The notes: generated by a model from the sequence alone, not told the origin. Positions 1 through 7,264 are shown, numbered from the stretch's first letter. The stretch: 11,247 nt of DNA from an uncultured Propionibacteriaceae bacterium (GCA_936941515.1 CAKZJI010000246.1:1-11247), one strand, 5' to 3'. A program made the numbers and translations.

Positions 1-94
1 TCGGCCTCATCTCGGGGATCGGCGCCCTCACGCTCACGAGCTCGCGGGCGACCGACGAGCACGAGCCGGCGCACCGCGTCAGGGTGGTCCGCGG
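1..94. other. Foreign-looking left end: alpha/beta-hydrolase-like fragment (minus) abutting truncated pepA
   Basis: PepA similarity on the minus strand stops at about base 95, after the residues DIAHT. In a different minus frame these ~94 bases read HPDAVRRLVLVG, a segment typical of alpha/beta hydrolases just after the nucleophile elbow, followed by Arg-rich sequence. The join lies within a few bases of the expected PepA glycine motif. I infer a chimeric join or a rearrangement. The fragment is too short to name the family firmly, and a chance frame in GC-rich DNA remains possible. Confidence 0.4.
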
Positions 95-1408
95 CGTGTG
101 GGCGATGTCGGCGACGGGGGAGTCCAGGCTCGGGCGCAGGTGGGCGGGCAGCGGGAGCTCCCACGCGTCCTCGCCCGCGCGCCCGGCCGCCTCGAGGATG
201 TCGGAGGTGACCGGCGCCGCGCCCATGACCCCGGTGGTGCGGGACCCGAGGGCGACCATGCACGCACCCGTGAGGGTCGCGATGTCGATGATCGCGTCGG
301 GGTTCTCCTCCGCCGCGAGGCAGATGCCGTCGGCGAGGACCATCCGTCCCTCGGCGTCGGTGTCGAGGACCTCGACGGTCATCCCGTCGCGCATCGTCAC
401 GATGTCGCCCGGCCGCTGCGCGTTCCCGTCGGGCATGTTCTCGGCGAGGCAGAGGTAGCCCGTCACCGCGACCGGCAGCCCCGTGCGCGCGGCAGCGAGG
501 ACGGCCCCGGCGACCGCCGCGGCGCCACCCATGTCCGACTTCATCTGCCACATGTCCGCCGAGGGCTTGATGCAGATGCCGCCGGTGTCGAAGGTGATGC
601 CCTTGCCGACGAGCGCCACGTGGCCGGTGGACCGACGCGGCCGGTAGCTGAGGACCGCGATGCGCGGCGGGCGGGCGGACCCGCGGCCGACACCGATGAT
701 GCCCCCGCACCCGAGCTCCTCGAGCTCCTTCTCGTCGATGACCCGCAGCTCGACCGGGGCGTCGTCCGCAGCGATCCGCTCCCGGACCCGGTCGACGAAG
801 GACTGCGGGTAGAGGACGTTCGGCGCCGTGTTGACGAGGTCCCGCGCCCAGGCGACGGACTCGGCCGCCACCCGCGCCGTCTCGACCCGGTCACGCCCCT
901 CGCGCACCCGCAGGCCGCCCCCGATGGTGATCTCGGCGACCCCGGCCGGACCGCGGTCGTTCGTGCCACCGCCCCCGCGACGGTCGCCCTTGTGGGCCGT
1001 GAAGGTGTAGGCCCCGAGCAGCGCGCCCTCGGTCACGGCCTCGAGCGCGTCCGCGTCGGCGGCCGGGAGGTCGACGAGGACGCTGGAGGACGCCGGCAGG
1101 GCCGTCGCGGCACGCAGCGCAGCACCGGCCGCCTCGCGCAGGGTCGCGGGCGAGGGCGCCTCGCCCAGACCAACGAGAACGACGGCGCTCGCCCGGAGGC
1201 CTGCCGTCGCCGGGACGACGTGCACCTGCCCGGCCCGGCCCGTCGCGCCGACGGTGGCGGCAGCGGCCAGCAGCGCGGCCGCGGGACGCCGGGAGAGGGC
1301 GTGACCGAGGACCAGTCGGGCCCCGTCACCGTCCGGTGCCACCCCGAGGACGAGGACGTCGGTCGCGCCGTCGAGGTCGGGCTTCGGGGTGTAGGTCACG
1401 AGGGTCAC
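2..1408 (-). CDS. pepA: Leucyl aminopeptidase (M17 family), 3' end missing/replaced
   Basis: Cytosolic M17 aminopeptidase that removes N-terminal residues from peptides using two metal ions. The start is GTG at 1408, with AGGAG seven bases upstream (1416-1420); a second in-frame GTG lies at 1399. The N-terminal domain covers about residues 1-175 and the catalytic domain about 190 onward. Metal and catalytic residues sit one position below their E. coli numbers: K269, D274, K281, D292, D351, E353, R355. The usual NTDAEGRL signature reads DTDAEGRM here (N to D at 349). Homology ends at T438 (base 95), about 60-70 residues before the normal C terminus (family about 500 aa). The frame stays open to the window edge, but its last ~31 residues are not PepA-like. 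Divergent from gcvT with about 100 bp between starts. Family call is certain; the broken end is probably a chimeric join rather than a natural truncation. Confidence 0.93.
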   Translation of the reverse strand, partial: MTLVTYTPKPDLDGATDVLVLGVAPDGDGARLVLGHALSRRPAAALLAAAATVGATGRAGQVHVVPATAGLRASAVVLVGLGEAPSPATLREAAGAALRAATALPASSSVLVDLPAADADALEAVTEGALLGAYTFTAHKGDRRGGGGTNDRGPAGVAEITIGGGLRVREGRDRVETARVAAESVAWARDLVNTAPNVLYPQSFVDRVRERIAADDAPVELRVIDEKELEELGCGGIIGVGRGSARPPRIAVLSYRPRRSTGHVALVGKGITFDTGGICIKPSADMWQMKSDMGGAAAVAGAVLAAARTGLPVAVTGYLCLAENMPDGNAQRPGDIVTMRDGMTVEVLDTDAEGRMVLADGICLAAEENPDAIIDIATLTGACMVALGSRTTGVMGAAPVTSDILEAAGRAGEDAWELPLPAHLRPSLDSPVADIAHTPRTTLTRCAGSCSSVARELVSVRAPIPEMRP

Positions 1409-1497
1409 GCGAGCGCTCCTGAGGGGGTCGGTCCGGGGTGTCAGCGCACCCTAACGCCCCTTGTGACCGGGCGCACAGGGCGCGCGCGGCGGGGGGA

Positions 1498-1503
1498 TAG
1501 CCT
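1498..1503 (+). promoter_or_regulatory. Putative -10 box of a leaderless gcvT promoter
   Basis: TAGCCT fits TAnnnT and ends six bases before the gcvT ATG, which would place the transcription start on or next to the start codon. No purine-rich Shine-Dalgarno stands at the right distance. No convincing -35 is visible in the GC-rich upstream tract. Confidence 0.4.
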
Positions 1504-1509
1504 CGCGGC

Positions 1510-2622
1510 ATGACCGACAGCACCGGCACCCTCAAGACCTCGCCCCTCCACGACCGGCACGTCACGCTCGGCGCGAAGATGGCCGACTTCGGCGGCTGGG
1601 AGATGCCGATCGAGTACCCGGGCGGGGGCGTCGTCGCCGAGCACACCGCGGTCCGGGAGCGGGTGGGGGTCTTCGACGTCTCCCACCTCGGCAAGGCGCG
1701 CATCTCCGGACCGGGAGCGGCCGACTTCGTCAACGCGTGCCTGACGAACGACCTGCGACGGATCACCCCCGGCAAGGCCCAGTACACGCTGTGCTGCAGC
1801 GAGGACGGTGGCGTCGTCGACGACCTCATCGCCTACCTCCGGTCCGAGGAAGACGTCTTCCTCGTGCCCAACGCCGCGAACACCTCCCGCGTCGTCGAGC
1901 TCCTCGCCGCGGCGGCGCCGCAGGGCATCACCGTGGAGAACCTCCACGACCGGTACGGGGTCGTCGCCGTCCAGGGCCCGCGCAGCGACGAGCTGCTGCG
2001 CGCCCTCGGCCTGCCGACCGACCACGACTACATGTCGTTCGTCGAGGTGGACCACGAGGGCGCGCCGCTCATCGTCTGCCGGACGGGCTACACGGGGGAG
2101 AAGGGGTACGAGCTCGTGCCCGCCTGGGACGGCGCGGGCGCGCTGTGGGACGCGCTCATGGCCGCGGGCGCGCAGCTCGAGGGCCTGCCGTGCGGGCTCG
2201 GCGCCCGGGACACCCTCCGCACCGAGATGGGATACCCGCTCCACGGCAACGACCTCGGACCGGAGATCACGCCGGTGATGGCCGGCTCGTCCTGGGCGGT
2301 CGGGTGGGACAAGCCGACGTTCTGGGGCAAGGACGCGCTCGCGGCTCAGCGGGCTGCCAAGGAGTGTCGTGTCATGCGGGGGCTCGTCGTCACCGGCCGG
2401 GGCATCCCGCGCAGCCGCTGCCGCGTCGACGTCGACGGCGCAGAGGTCGGCGTGGTCACGTCGGGCACCTTCTCGCCCACCCGACGGCAGGGGATCGCGC
2501 TCGCCCTGCTCGACCGGTCGGTGTCGCTCGGGGACACGGTGAGCGTCGACGTGCGGGGTCGCTCCGTCGAGGCCGAGGTGGTCCGGCCGCCTTTCGTCGA
2601 GGTGGGCGTCCGCGAGGCCTGA
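1510..2622 (+). CDS. gcvT: Aminomethyltransferase, T-protein of the glycine cleavage system
   Basis: Transfers the aminomethyl carbon from lipoyl H-protein to tetrahydrofolate, giving 5,10-methylene-THF and ammonia; it works with GcvP, GcvH and lipoamide dehydrogenase. The product is 370 aa, the normal family length. N-terminal folate-binding motifs are clear: DFGGWEMP (26-33), FDVSHLGK (55-62) and [11 protein letters not shown] (100-110), which carries the catalytic Asp (D104 by position). GYTGEKGYE (193-201), [19 protein letters not shown] (230-248) and SGTFSP in the C-terminal barrel are also present. The ATG at 1510 gives the usual N terminus. No gcvH or gcvP lies nearby. Codon use is extremely GC-rich (CTC, GTC, GGC), like pepA and unlike the genes after 3.9 kb. 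Convergent with the 72-aa gene at 2660-2878. Confidence 0.97.
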   Translation: MTDSTGTLKTSPLHDRHVTLGAKMADFGGWEMPIEYPGGGVVAEHTAVRERVGVFDVSHLGKARISGPGAADFVNACLTNDLRRITPGKAQYTLCCSEDGGVVDDLIAYLRSEEDVFLVPNAANTSRVVELLAAAAPQGITVENLHDRYGVVAVQGPRSDELLRALGLPTDHDYMSFVEVDHEGAPLIVCRTGYTGEKGYELVPAWDGAGALWDALMAAGAQLEGLPCGLGARDTLRTEMGYPLHGNDLGPEITPVMAGSSWAVGWDKPTFWGKDALAAQRAAKECRVMRGLVVTGRGIPRSRCRVDVDGAEVGVVTSGTFSPTRRQGIALALLDRSVSLGDTVSVDVRGRSVEAEVVRPPFVEVGVREA

Positions 2623-2629
2623 GGTGGGA

Positions 2630-2647
2630 GGCCGTCCCGACCCGGCC
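2630..2647. terminator. Possible stem-loop between convergent genes
   Basis: GGCCG (2630-2634), an 8-base loop, then CGGCC (2643-2647), within the 37 bases separating the gcvT stop from the convergent gene end at 2660. There is no T-run on either strand, so this would be an atypical terminator. Inverted repeats arise easily in DNA this GC-rich. Confidence 0.3.
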
Positions 2648-2659
2648 GTCAGGGCGAGG

Positions 2660-2878
2660 TCACTCCGGGGCGGCCAGGCTCATCGGGCCGTACACCACCT
2701 CGCCGTCCCGACGGAGGGTGACCTCCGCGACCCCGGCGTCGACGCACGCCTGCCAGTTCTCCGAGAACCACGCCTCCGCGTCGGCCTGGGTGGGGAAGGC
2801 CGCGTGCGAGGGGCCCTCGGCCCCCGTGACGAGGTCGCCGCCGGCATCCAGGTAGTCCCACGTGTAGCGCTCGCTCAT
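2660..2878 (-). CDS. Conserved-type 72-aa hypothetical protein
   Basis: A soluble acidic protein of 72 aa starting MSERYTWDYLDAGG. It has no signal peptide or membrane segment. The pattern of a Trp/Tyr-rich start, a central ADAEAWFSENW stretch and a final strand-like VTLRRDGEVVYGPMSL suggests a small alpha/beta fold; proteins of this style are common in actinobacteria, but I cannot give a function. Third positions are almost all G/C, matching the left-hand genes, which supports real coding. The start lies 33 bases downstream of the DUF3043 stop on the same strand, so the two may be co-transcribed, although a TAGGGT box 7 bases before the ATG suggests its own leaderless promoter. Confidence 0.75.
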   Translation of the reverse strand: MSERYTWDYLDAGGDLVTGAEGPSHAAFPTQADAEAWFSENWQACVDAGVAEVTLRRDGEVVYGPMSLAAPE

Positions 2879-2885
2879 GGCCGTG

Positions 2886-2891
2886 ACCCTA
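2886..2891 (-). promoter_or_regulatory. Putative -10 box, leaderless start of the 72-aa gene
   Basis: On the minus strand TAGGGT is followed by seven bases (cacggcc) and then the ATG at 2878. The layout is nearly identical to that before the 105-aa gene (TAGGGT, cgcggcc, ATG). No Shine-Dalgarno is visible. Confidence 0.4.
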
Positions 2892-2911
2892 GCAGCGCGC
2901 GGCGACGACGA

Positions 2912-3526
2912 TCAGTCGACGGCGGCGCCGCGCTCGACCATCGGCCGGGGCATCCGCAGGCGCCGCAGCTGGAAGGTGCGCGTGACGAGGTAGAGCGCAA
3001 CGCCTCGCAGCGGCGTGTCGGGCCCGAACCGCGTGAGGATCCGGCGCTTCGTGCGGAACCACAGCACGATCGCGTCGATGATCGCCACGACGAGCAGGCC
3101 GTAGGTCAGGAGGTAGCCGTACGTCGCCCAGCCGCGGGCGATGACGGAGAAGAGCAGCACGAGGATCATGAGGGGCAGGACGAGCTCGCCGAGGCTCCAC
3201 CGGGCGTCCACGACGTCCCGGACGTAGCGGCGGACGGGGCCCTTGTCCCGCTCGGGCAGGTGGCGGTCGTCACCGGTGAGCATGGCCTCCCGACGCCGTT
3301 CGGCCTCGGCGCGGCGGGACGCCTTCGGGTCGTTGCCGACGAGTGGTTTGCGGCGCTTCGCCTCCTGCTCGCGTCGCTTGGGGGTCGGCCGGTTCTTCGC
3401 GCCCTCCCGGCGGGGGTGGGCGGCATCGGCGTCGACCGGCGCCGCCGTCCGCGCACGACCCGCCGCGGTGGCCCCGGTCGATCCCGACTTCTCCGTCTTC
3501 CTACGTCCCAGCACGGGGAGAACCAT
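2912..3526 (-). CDS. DUF3043 family membrane protein
   Basis: The product is 204 aa, the usual size for this actinobacterial family of unknown function. A basic, probably disordered N terminus contains GRRKTEKSG (7-15) and the family motif RPTPKRRE (46-53). The diagnostic block DKGPVRRYVRDVVDARW spans 94-110. Two hydrophobic helices follow at about 113-130 and 135-157, then a basic C-terminal tail with FQLRRLRMPRP (185-195). This implies an inner-membrane protein with both ends probably cytoplasmic. The ATG at 3526 was chosen because it gives the short hydrophobic start before GRRK that the family shows; upstream in-frame sequence has low-complexity antisense character. It precedes the 72-aa gene on the same strand by 33 bases. 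The family assignment is firm; its role is unknown. Confidence 0.9.
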   Translation of the reverse strand: MVLPVLGRRKTEKSGSTGATAAGRARTAAPVDADAAHPRREGAKNRPTPKRREQEAKRRKPLVGNDPKASRRAEAERRREAMLTGDDRHLPERDKGPVRRYVRDVVDARWSLGELVLPLMILVLLFSVIARGWATYGYLLTYGLLVVAIIDAIVLWFRTKRRILTRFGPDTPLRGVALYLVTRTFQLRRLRMPRPMVERGAAVD

Positions 3527-3555
3527 AGGTCCCGTACCCGCTAGGACACCGCGGA

Positions 3556-3561
3556 TAGGGT
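3556..3561 (+). promoter_or_regulatory. Putative -10 box, leaderless start of the 105-aa gene
   Basis: TAGGGT, then seven bases (cgcggcc), then ATG at 3569, matching the arrangement before the 72-aa gene and close to that of gcvT. No clear -35 is visible. Confidence 0.4.
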
Positions 3562-3568
3562 CGCGGCC

Positions 3569-3886
3569 ATGCCGGAGCCGACCCTCACCCCCGCCGAGAC
3601 CGCCGCGATCCTCACCCTCGCCCAAGCGGGCGACCACGTGGTCACCTCCCCGCGCCTTTACGGCGGCACCGAGACGCTCTACGACGACCATGTCCTGGAG
3701 CCCGACGACGTGGCCAGCCAGGTGTTGGGACGGAAGCTGCTGATGGCCTACCAGAGACTCCAGGAAGCCGGCCTGCCCGGCGATGAGGCCCTGAAGACCG
3801 CATCTCTGAGGGTGTGCGGGGTGGCGCTCCCGCGCGTCACACGCGAGATCCGCGGCGTGCTGCGGGAGCTGGACCAGGCCAGCTGA
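3569..3886 (+). CDS. Hypothetical protein, 105 aa
   Basis: I do not recognise this small soluble protein. It begins MPEPTLTPAETAAILTLAQAG, has a middle with GGTETLYDDH (32-41), and ends with two likely helices containing LLMAYQRLQEAGLPGDEALKTA and a basic-acidic helix before the stop. There is no signal or membrane segment. The N-terminal half uses CTC Leu codons like gcvT; from about residue 45 Leu is mostly CTG, so the change of codon style that separates left and right parts of the window begins inside or just after this gene. It is divergent from the DUF3043 gene (42 bases between starts) and convergent with the acidic protein gene, 14 bases away. The upstream TAGGGT box supports the start. 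Confidence 0.65.
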   Translation: MPEPTLTPAETAAILTLAQAGDHVVTSPRLYGGTETLYDDHVLEPDDVASQVLGRKLLMAYQRLQEAGLPGDEALKTASLRVCGVALPRVTREIRGVLRELDQAS

Positions 3887-3900
3887 CGCCGGGCACGATG

Positions 3901-4392
3901 TCAGCCCTGGTGGTCGTCCTCACCAGTTTCCCCACCATCAGCCTGCGGCTGCGGCGATTCTGCATCCCCGTACTGGCCGTTTCGTGAGTCCTCACGATGC
4001 CCGACCGCATCGCGTCCCCTCGCGCTCAGGTCCTTGAACCCGCGGTTGATGTCGTCCACGAACCGGTTGAGATGCTCACCCAACTGCTCCAGAAACTCCT
4101 TCGCGCCAGGCGAGTCGGCATCCGGGTGGGTCTTGGCATACTCCGCCCGCTGCTCGTCGTAGAAGGCCCGGGCCTTCTCCCCGACCAGCCCAGCAAATCC
4201 AGCGACAGCGTAGGCCGCATCAGCTGCGAACTTGAGCGCCGCCTCGCCCAGGCGCTCGCCCTCTGACCTGTCGTCGCCCTCGCTGGGAAGAACCTCTCCC
4301 TGGACGGTCTCAGCTCCCTTGGCCTCATCGGGGCTCACCTGCTCGGCAGTGGGCTCATCGCCTGCCTGTCGATGCTGCTGCTCATCACTCAT
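3901..4392 (-). CDS. Acidic helical hypothetical protein, 163 aa
   Basis: A soluble, strongly acidic protein of unknown function. Residues 1-45 and 130-163 are rich in Asp, Glu, Gln, Ser and Gly and look disordered. Between them are two likely amphipathic helices: about 47-85, with a small-residue face AADAAYAVAGFAGLVGEKA, and about 97-128, containing EFLEQLGEHLNRFVDDINRG. This layout resembles surface-coating or scaffold proteins such as phasins, but I see no sequence match and do not claim one. Two adjacent ATGs exist at 4395 and 4392; the inner one is chosen because GGAGGA at 4398-4403 then has normal spacing. Base composition is lower in GC than the left genes. Confidence 0.7.
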   Translation of the reverse strand: MSDEQQHRQAGDEPTAEQVSPDEAKGAETVQGEVLPSEGDDRSEGERLGEAALKFAADAAYAVAGFAGLVGEKARAFYDEQRAEYAKTHPDADSPGAKEFLEQLGEHLNRFVDDINRGFKDLSARGRDAVGHREDSRNGQYGDAESPQPQADGGETGEDDHQG

Positions 4393-4574
4393 CATCTTCC
4401 TCCGTTCCGGGTTTCCTCCAGTGTCCCCGCCGAGGAAGCCTCACCCAACAGTTGGACCCCCTGATTCACCCCCGAAACCTGCCCGAGAGCTGGGGCTGGC
4501 GGGGCAGTAGCCACCCCCACGCCATCAGCAGTCCACTCTCGATCCGTATGTTGATCGAAAGACAGGTATGCCAC
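4392..4574 (-). CDS. Doubtful small ORF overlapping the start of the acidic protein gene
   Basis: A 60-codon frame from GTG at 4574, reading VAYLSFDQHTDREW and then Ala/Gly/Val-rich sequence ending in EETRNGGR. Its TGA (4392-4394) lies inside the ATGATG start of the acidic protein gene, so it could be translationally coupled to it. No Shine-Dalgarno precedes the GTG and no domain is visible. It may be only leader sequence. Confidence 0.22.
   Translation of the reverse strand: MAYLSFDQHTDREWTADGVGVATAPPAPALGQVSGVNQGVQLLGEASSAGTLEETRNGGR
4398..4403 (-). promoter_or_regulatory. Ribosome binding site GGAGGA that decides the start of the acidic protein gene
   Basis: GGAGGA is followed by AG and the tandem ATGATG. 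The spacing is two bases to the first ATG and five to the second, favouring the second (4392). This contrasts with the leaderless-type starts of the left-hand genes. Confidence 0.6.
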
Positions 4575-4794
4575 GAAACGAAAGACAAGGGGACCCCATG
4601 TGGTGGAAAATCTAAGGAAATAGCAATTTGTTTTTGCTCATGGTGGGGCGTTGCACAGCGTCCCACTCAATAACACATCCAATCAACCCACCTCCGAGGA
4701 TCATGTGCAGCAATAATCGATTTAGAGTCGACGAAAACCTCTCTTTTTCAGACGAGCCCCCTCGAACGTTCCCCCTACAAAGAATCCTCAGCCC
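4404..4794. other. Low-GC intergenic stretch
   Basis: About 390 bases between the acidic protein start and the end of the 461-aa gene, apart from the doubtful small ORF. The part from about 4550 to 4760 is the most AT-rich of the window (one sampled line is 48% GC). It holds an 8-base palindrome GAACGTTC (4764-4771) and a weak AGCAA/TTGCT hairpin near 4622-4638. I see no convincing gene, tRNA or attachment site. Confidence 0.6.
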
Positions 4795-6180
4795 TTACCT
4801 CTCAGCACCAATCACCAGATCCGCGGCATATCCCACGAGCTCCTTCAAAGGCACCATCCTCTTGACGTCCGCAGTTTTAGCGTAGAGAGCCTCCACTATC
4901 GCATCCCCGGATAGCAGCGCCTCAGCCCGCAGCTGATCCGCGGCCAGCCATTCCAGGGCTCGTCGCATCTGCCCATTGAGTCGTTGTTCATCTATGAGGC
5001 GGACCGGCTCCACAGCCGGCGGGCACCTGACTCGCCTGGCCCGCACCTGCTGCCCGGAGGCAATGCCGTGGTAGATGGCGTGAGCCACAATCCGCGCCGC
5101 CTGCTCCCCGGTGACCGGCCGCCCCGCACGATCCAAGCGGAAGCAGTCCAGCCAGGCGCGAGCCATGGCATCCTCGCATGCCTCCTCCATGCGACCCGCC
5201 AGTTTCAGCAGACGCCCCTGGGCGGTGCGGGAAGCGAAGCTGGCGAGCATCGCCTGCGCCCGGGCCGCGATGCCCGCGTTCACCCCCTCCCCCGTTGGCA
5301 GGCCGGGGTCAGCCACCGCCTCAGCACTCGCCCGGAGGGGTTGATGATCACCGCTCCAGGAACGGCGTTCCGGTGGATGTCGTGGCGCTCGCCATTCCTC
5401 GCCGTCGGGTCCGAACAGGAAACCGGCATTCAGGCTCCGCAAGGTCACCCTGGCGGATTCGTCGCACAGCCCCAGCGGTTCGCAGGCACGCCTCACCTCA
5501 CGTCTCGCTATGCGGTCGGCGTCGCCCTCGACGTTAGGGTCCCGGACGGCCAGCCAGAACCGAGAATAGAGAGAACGCTCCAGCGCATCGAAGGTGTTCT
5601 CAGAACCCACGACGACCAGAGGAGGACGGCGATCCCTGCCCAACCCGAGGCTGCTGTAGGGCATGGCTGCGAGATTGGCTCGCCCATCGCTTGCCCACAG
5701 CTCATTGTACAAGTTCTGGTATCGTTCGAATTCTTTACGACTGAGGCGGCGGCCCACCGGCACCGCCCTACGCAGCAGCGTCGCGACAGCGTCATCCAGC
5801 TGTTCCGGCGTCGGCTGACTCCCCTGCCTCCAGCTTGTCCCAAAAGCCGTTGCCAGCCGCGCGGCCGCCTGCGTCACCGTCACGTCCAGACCACCACGAC
5901 GCGCGGCCCTCATGGCCCGGTCAACAGCAATCCGGAGTTGGAGGAGCAGCTCCGCCAGGGTTCCCCTCTCCTGCTCCAGCAGACCCGTCATCCTGCTCGC
6001 CCACCGCTCATCAAGGCACACCTGACGGTGAATATCAGGCCATTGAACAGCCACCCGTGGCAGCAGGATGCGACGAGCAATCAGGTTCGCCGTCACTCCC
6101 CGGCCAGGTGGCGCGACACAGGGCCATTCGGGCAGCATGGGAAGCCATTCCTCGCACCATCTCAGCGCCGATTTCGCCAC
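4795..6180 (-). CDS. Uncharacterised protein, 461 aa, accessory region
   Basis: I do not recognise this protein. It is Arg- and Ala-rich, predicted largely alpha-helical and cytoplasmic, with no signal peptide or membrane segment. Visible parts: a Trp-rich N terminus (WCEEWLPMLPEWP, 8-20); a helical stretch around LAELLLQLRIAVDRAMRAARRGG; a central segment RRPPLVVVGSENTFDALERSLYSRFWLAV followed by RIARREVRRACEPLGLCDE; and a helical C-terminal third with EACEDAMARAWLDCFRLD and LEWLAADQLRAEALLSGDAI. No nucleotide-binding loop or metal motif stands out. The start is GTG at 6180, since a TGA lies in frame two codons upstream and GGAG precedes at suitable distance. It is divergent from the 317-aa gene, with similar middle-GC composition, so the two probably form one unit. 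Confidence 0.75.
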   Translation of the reverse strand: MAKSALRWCEEWLPMLPEWPCVAPPGRGVTANLIARRILLPRVAVQWPDIHRQVCLDERWASRMTGLLEQERGTLAELLLQLRIAVDRAMRAARRGGLDVTVTQAAARLATAFGTSWRQGSQPTPEQLDDAVATLLRRAVPVGRRLSRKEFERYQNLYNELWASDGRANLAAMPYSSLGLGRDRRPPLVVVGSENTFDALERSLYSRFWLAVRDPNVEGDADRIARREVRRACEPLGLCDESARVTLRSLNAGFLFGPDGEEWRAPRHPPERRSWSGDHQPLRASAEAVADPGLPTGEGVNAGIAARAQAMLASFASRTAQGRLLKLAGRMEEACEDAMARAWLDCFRLDRAGRPVTGEQAARIVAHAIYHGIASGQQVRARRVRCPPAVEPVRLIDEQRLNGQMRRALEWLAADQLRAEALLSGDAIVEALYAKTADVKRMVPLKELVGYAADLVIGAER

Positions 6181-6310
6181 AGATCACACTCCACAGGACA
6201 GGGTGACGGACAGGATCTCACCGGCATACCCCCACGTCAGAGCTGATCTGAAGAATGAATTCCCCAAGCTGAAAAGATGGCTTCGGCTTCACCTGCCAGG
6301 AACTAAGATC
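6181..6310. promoter_or_regulatory. Shared divergent control region with small inverted repeat
   Basis: The 130 bases between the GTG of the 461-aa gene and the preferred ATG of the 317-aa gene must hold both promoters. An inverted repeat TCAGA-N5-TCTGA lies at 6237-6251 and could be an operator. If translation of the plus gene begins at GTG 6203 instead, most of this region is coding and the repeat loses meaning. Confidence 0.35.
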
Positions 6311-7264
6311 ATGGCCATGGACATCTCATCGGGAGACACGGGGGCCTCCCCCGACGAAGTGACGCCCCTGGCCGAGCTGACGGCCGCCATCAAGCAAGTG
6401 CGAACAGACGGCATCAACAAACCCGGCTTGCGGGTGCCCGAGCCCTTAAGCCGAGCGCTGGGCATCGACTCAAACCCTCAGGCTGCGGTGTCACGGGTTC
6501 GGCAGGCATTACTGTCGTGCGCCGTCCAGCTGGAGCGGACACGCCGCCTTGCCTTCCTCTTCGGGGCAGGCTTCCGCGAGGACATCTGGGGCTCATCAGG
6601 CCAGCGAGTCGCCAGAACCGCCAAGGCTCTGGGCCTGTCACGTCGCAACACCTATCTGCAGATCCATCGCGCCTCAGAGGCCATGGCTGCGCAGTTACTC
6701 AGATTGGGCCCTGCTTCGCACCTAAGCGGAATCGATTTCACCACCCTACGCACCGACTGCATCGTTGATTACCAGGACAGCTCCCCCCGTCTCCACTTGA
6801 CGCGGACCATCATGGCTCTTGGCGATGACCTAAACGGCATCGAAGAATATCTGCATTTCCCCAACTCTCCGGAGCAAGAACCAGAATGCTACCCCCTGGA
6901 AGGGGGAGAAATCCGCAACAGCGAGTACTCCAACGGGTCTTTATCTGTGAACTTTGACTTCTCGGAGCACCTACACGTGGGCACATCACATACATTCTCT
7001 TTTGGAGTGAGGATCCCACACCGCGATGCCCTAGCACCCTTGCTGATCCTCTCTCCGGTAAACCCGAGACAGACAACGAGGATCGAATTACGTTTCGGGT
7101 CAGACCTGCCACGAATTCTAGAACGCATTGAACGCGCCTGGCCCAGTCAAATAACAAGTCCCGAGTATCAAGGAGAGGCGATTAATTTCGACACTTCCCC
7201 CGTGGTCATCGAGTTCGAGGACATGGAACAGGGCTGGGACTACGGGGTGCGATGGTCCTGGTAG
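6311..7264 (+). CDS. Uncharacterised protein with HTH-like segment and beta-rich C-terminal domain, 317 aa
   Basis: Three parts are visible. Residues 1-95 are helical, with SRVRQALLSCAVQLERTRRL (61-80). Residues about 98-125 (QRVARTAKALGLSRRNTYLQ and following) look like a helix-turn-helix of the kind found in transcription factors. From about 146 a beta-rich domain starts with DCIVDYQDSS and RTIMALGDDLNGIEEYL, and ends in EFEDMEQGWDYGVRWSW. From memory, that end pattern (a YGxRW finish) resembles C-terminal domains of some actinobacterial HTH regulators; this is inference. The ATG at 6311 has AGGA nine bases upstream; GTG at 6203 is an alternative adding 36 residues. It is divergent from the 461-aa gene and ends four bases from the convergent Nudix gene. 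The likely role is regulator or sensor for the pair; not proven. Confidence 0.72.
   Translation: MAMDISSGDTGASPDEVTPLAELTAAIKQVRTDGINKPGLRVPEPLSRALGIDSNPQAAVSRVRQALLSCAVQLERTRRLAFLFGAGFREDIWGSSGQRVARTAKALGLSRRNTYLQIHRASEAMAAQLLRLGPASHLSGIDFTTLRTDCIVDYQDSSPRLHLTRTIMALGDDLNGIEEYLHFPNSPEQEPECYPLEGGEIRNSEYSNGSLSVNFDFSEHLHVGTSHTFSFGVRIPHRDALAPLLILSPVNPRQTTRIELRFGSDLPRILERIERAWPSQITSPEYQGEAINFDTSPVVIEFEDMEQGWDYGVRWSW

Noticed and set aside
1391..1408. Direct repeat of GGTCACG at the pepA start
   Set aside because: Explained by two Val-Thr codon pairs at the protein start (VTLVTY).
1409..1509. Glycine riboswitch upstream of gcvT
   Set aside because: Only about 100 bases separate pepA and gcvT, with no paired aptamer structure visible and a probable leaderless start.
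98..1513. Long open plus-strand frame opposite pepA
   Set aside because: Arg/Asp/Gly-rich antisense sequence typical of GC-rich DNA; the minus strand carries a clear PepA with all catalytic residues.
1441..2855. Long frames overlapping gcvT on both strands
   Set aside because: Low-complexity shadows; gcvT motifs in the 1510-2622 frame explain the region.
4404..4794. tRNA, attachment site or insertion-sequence remnant in the low-GC gap
   Set aside because: No cloverleaf, terminal inverted repeats, target duplication or transposase fragment could be found by eye.
4984..6246. 420-codon plus-strand frame opposite the 461-aa gene
   Set aside because: Pro/Arg/His/Gln-rich with no fold-like pattern; the minus frame has plausible helices, a GTG with an upstream in-frame stop, and a GGAG site. 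I cannot fully exclude it, as the minus product is itself unrecognised.
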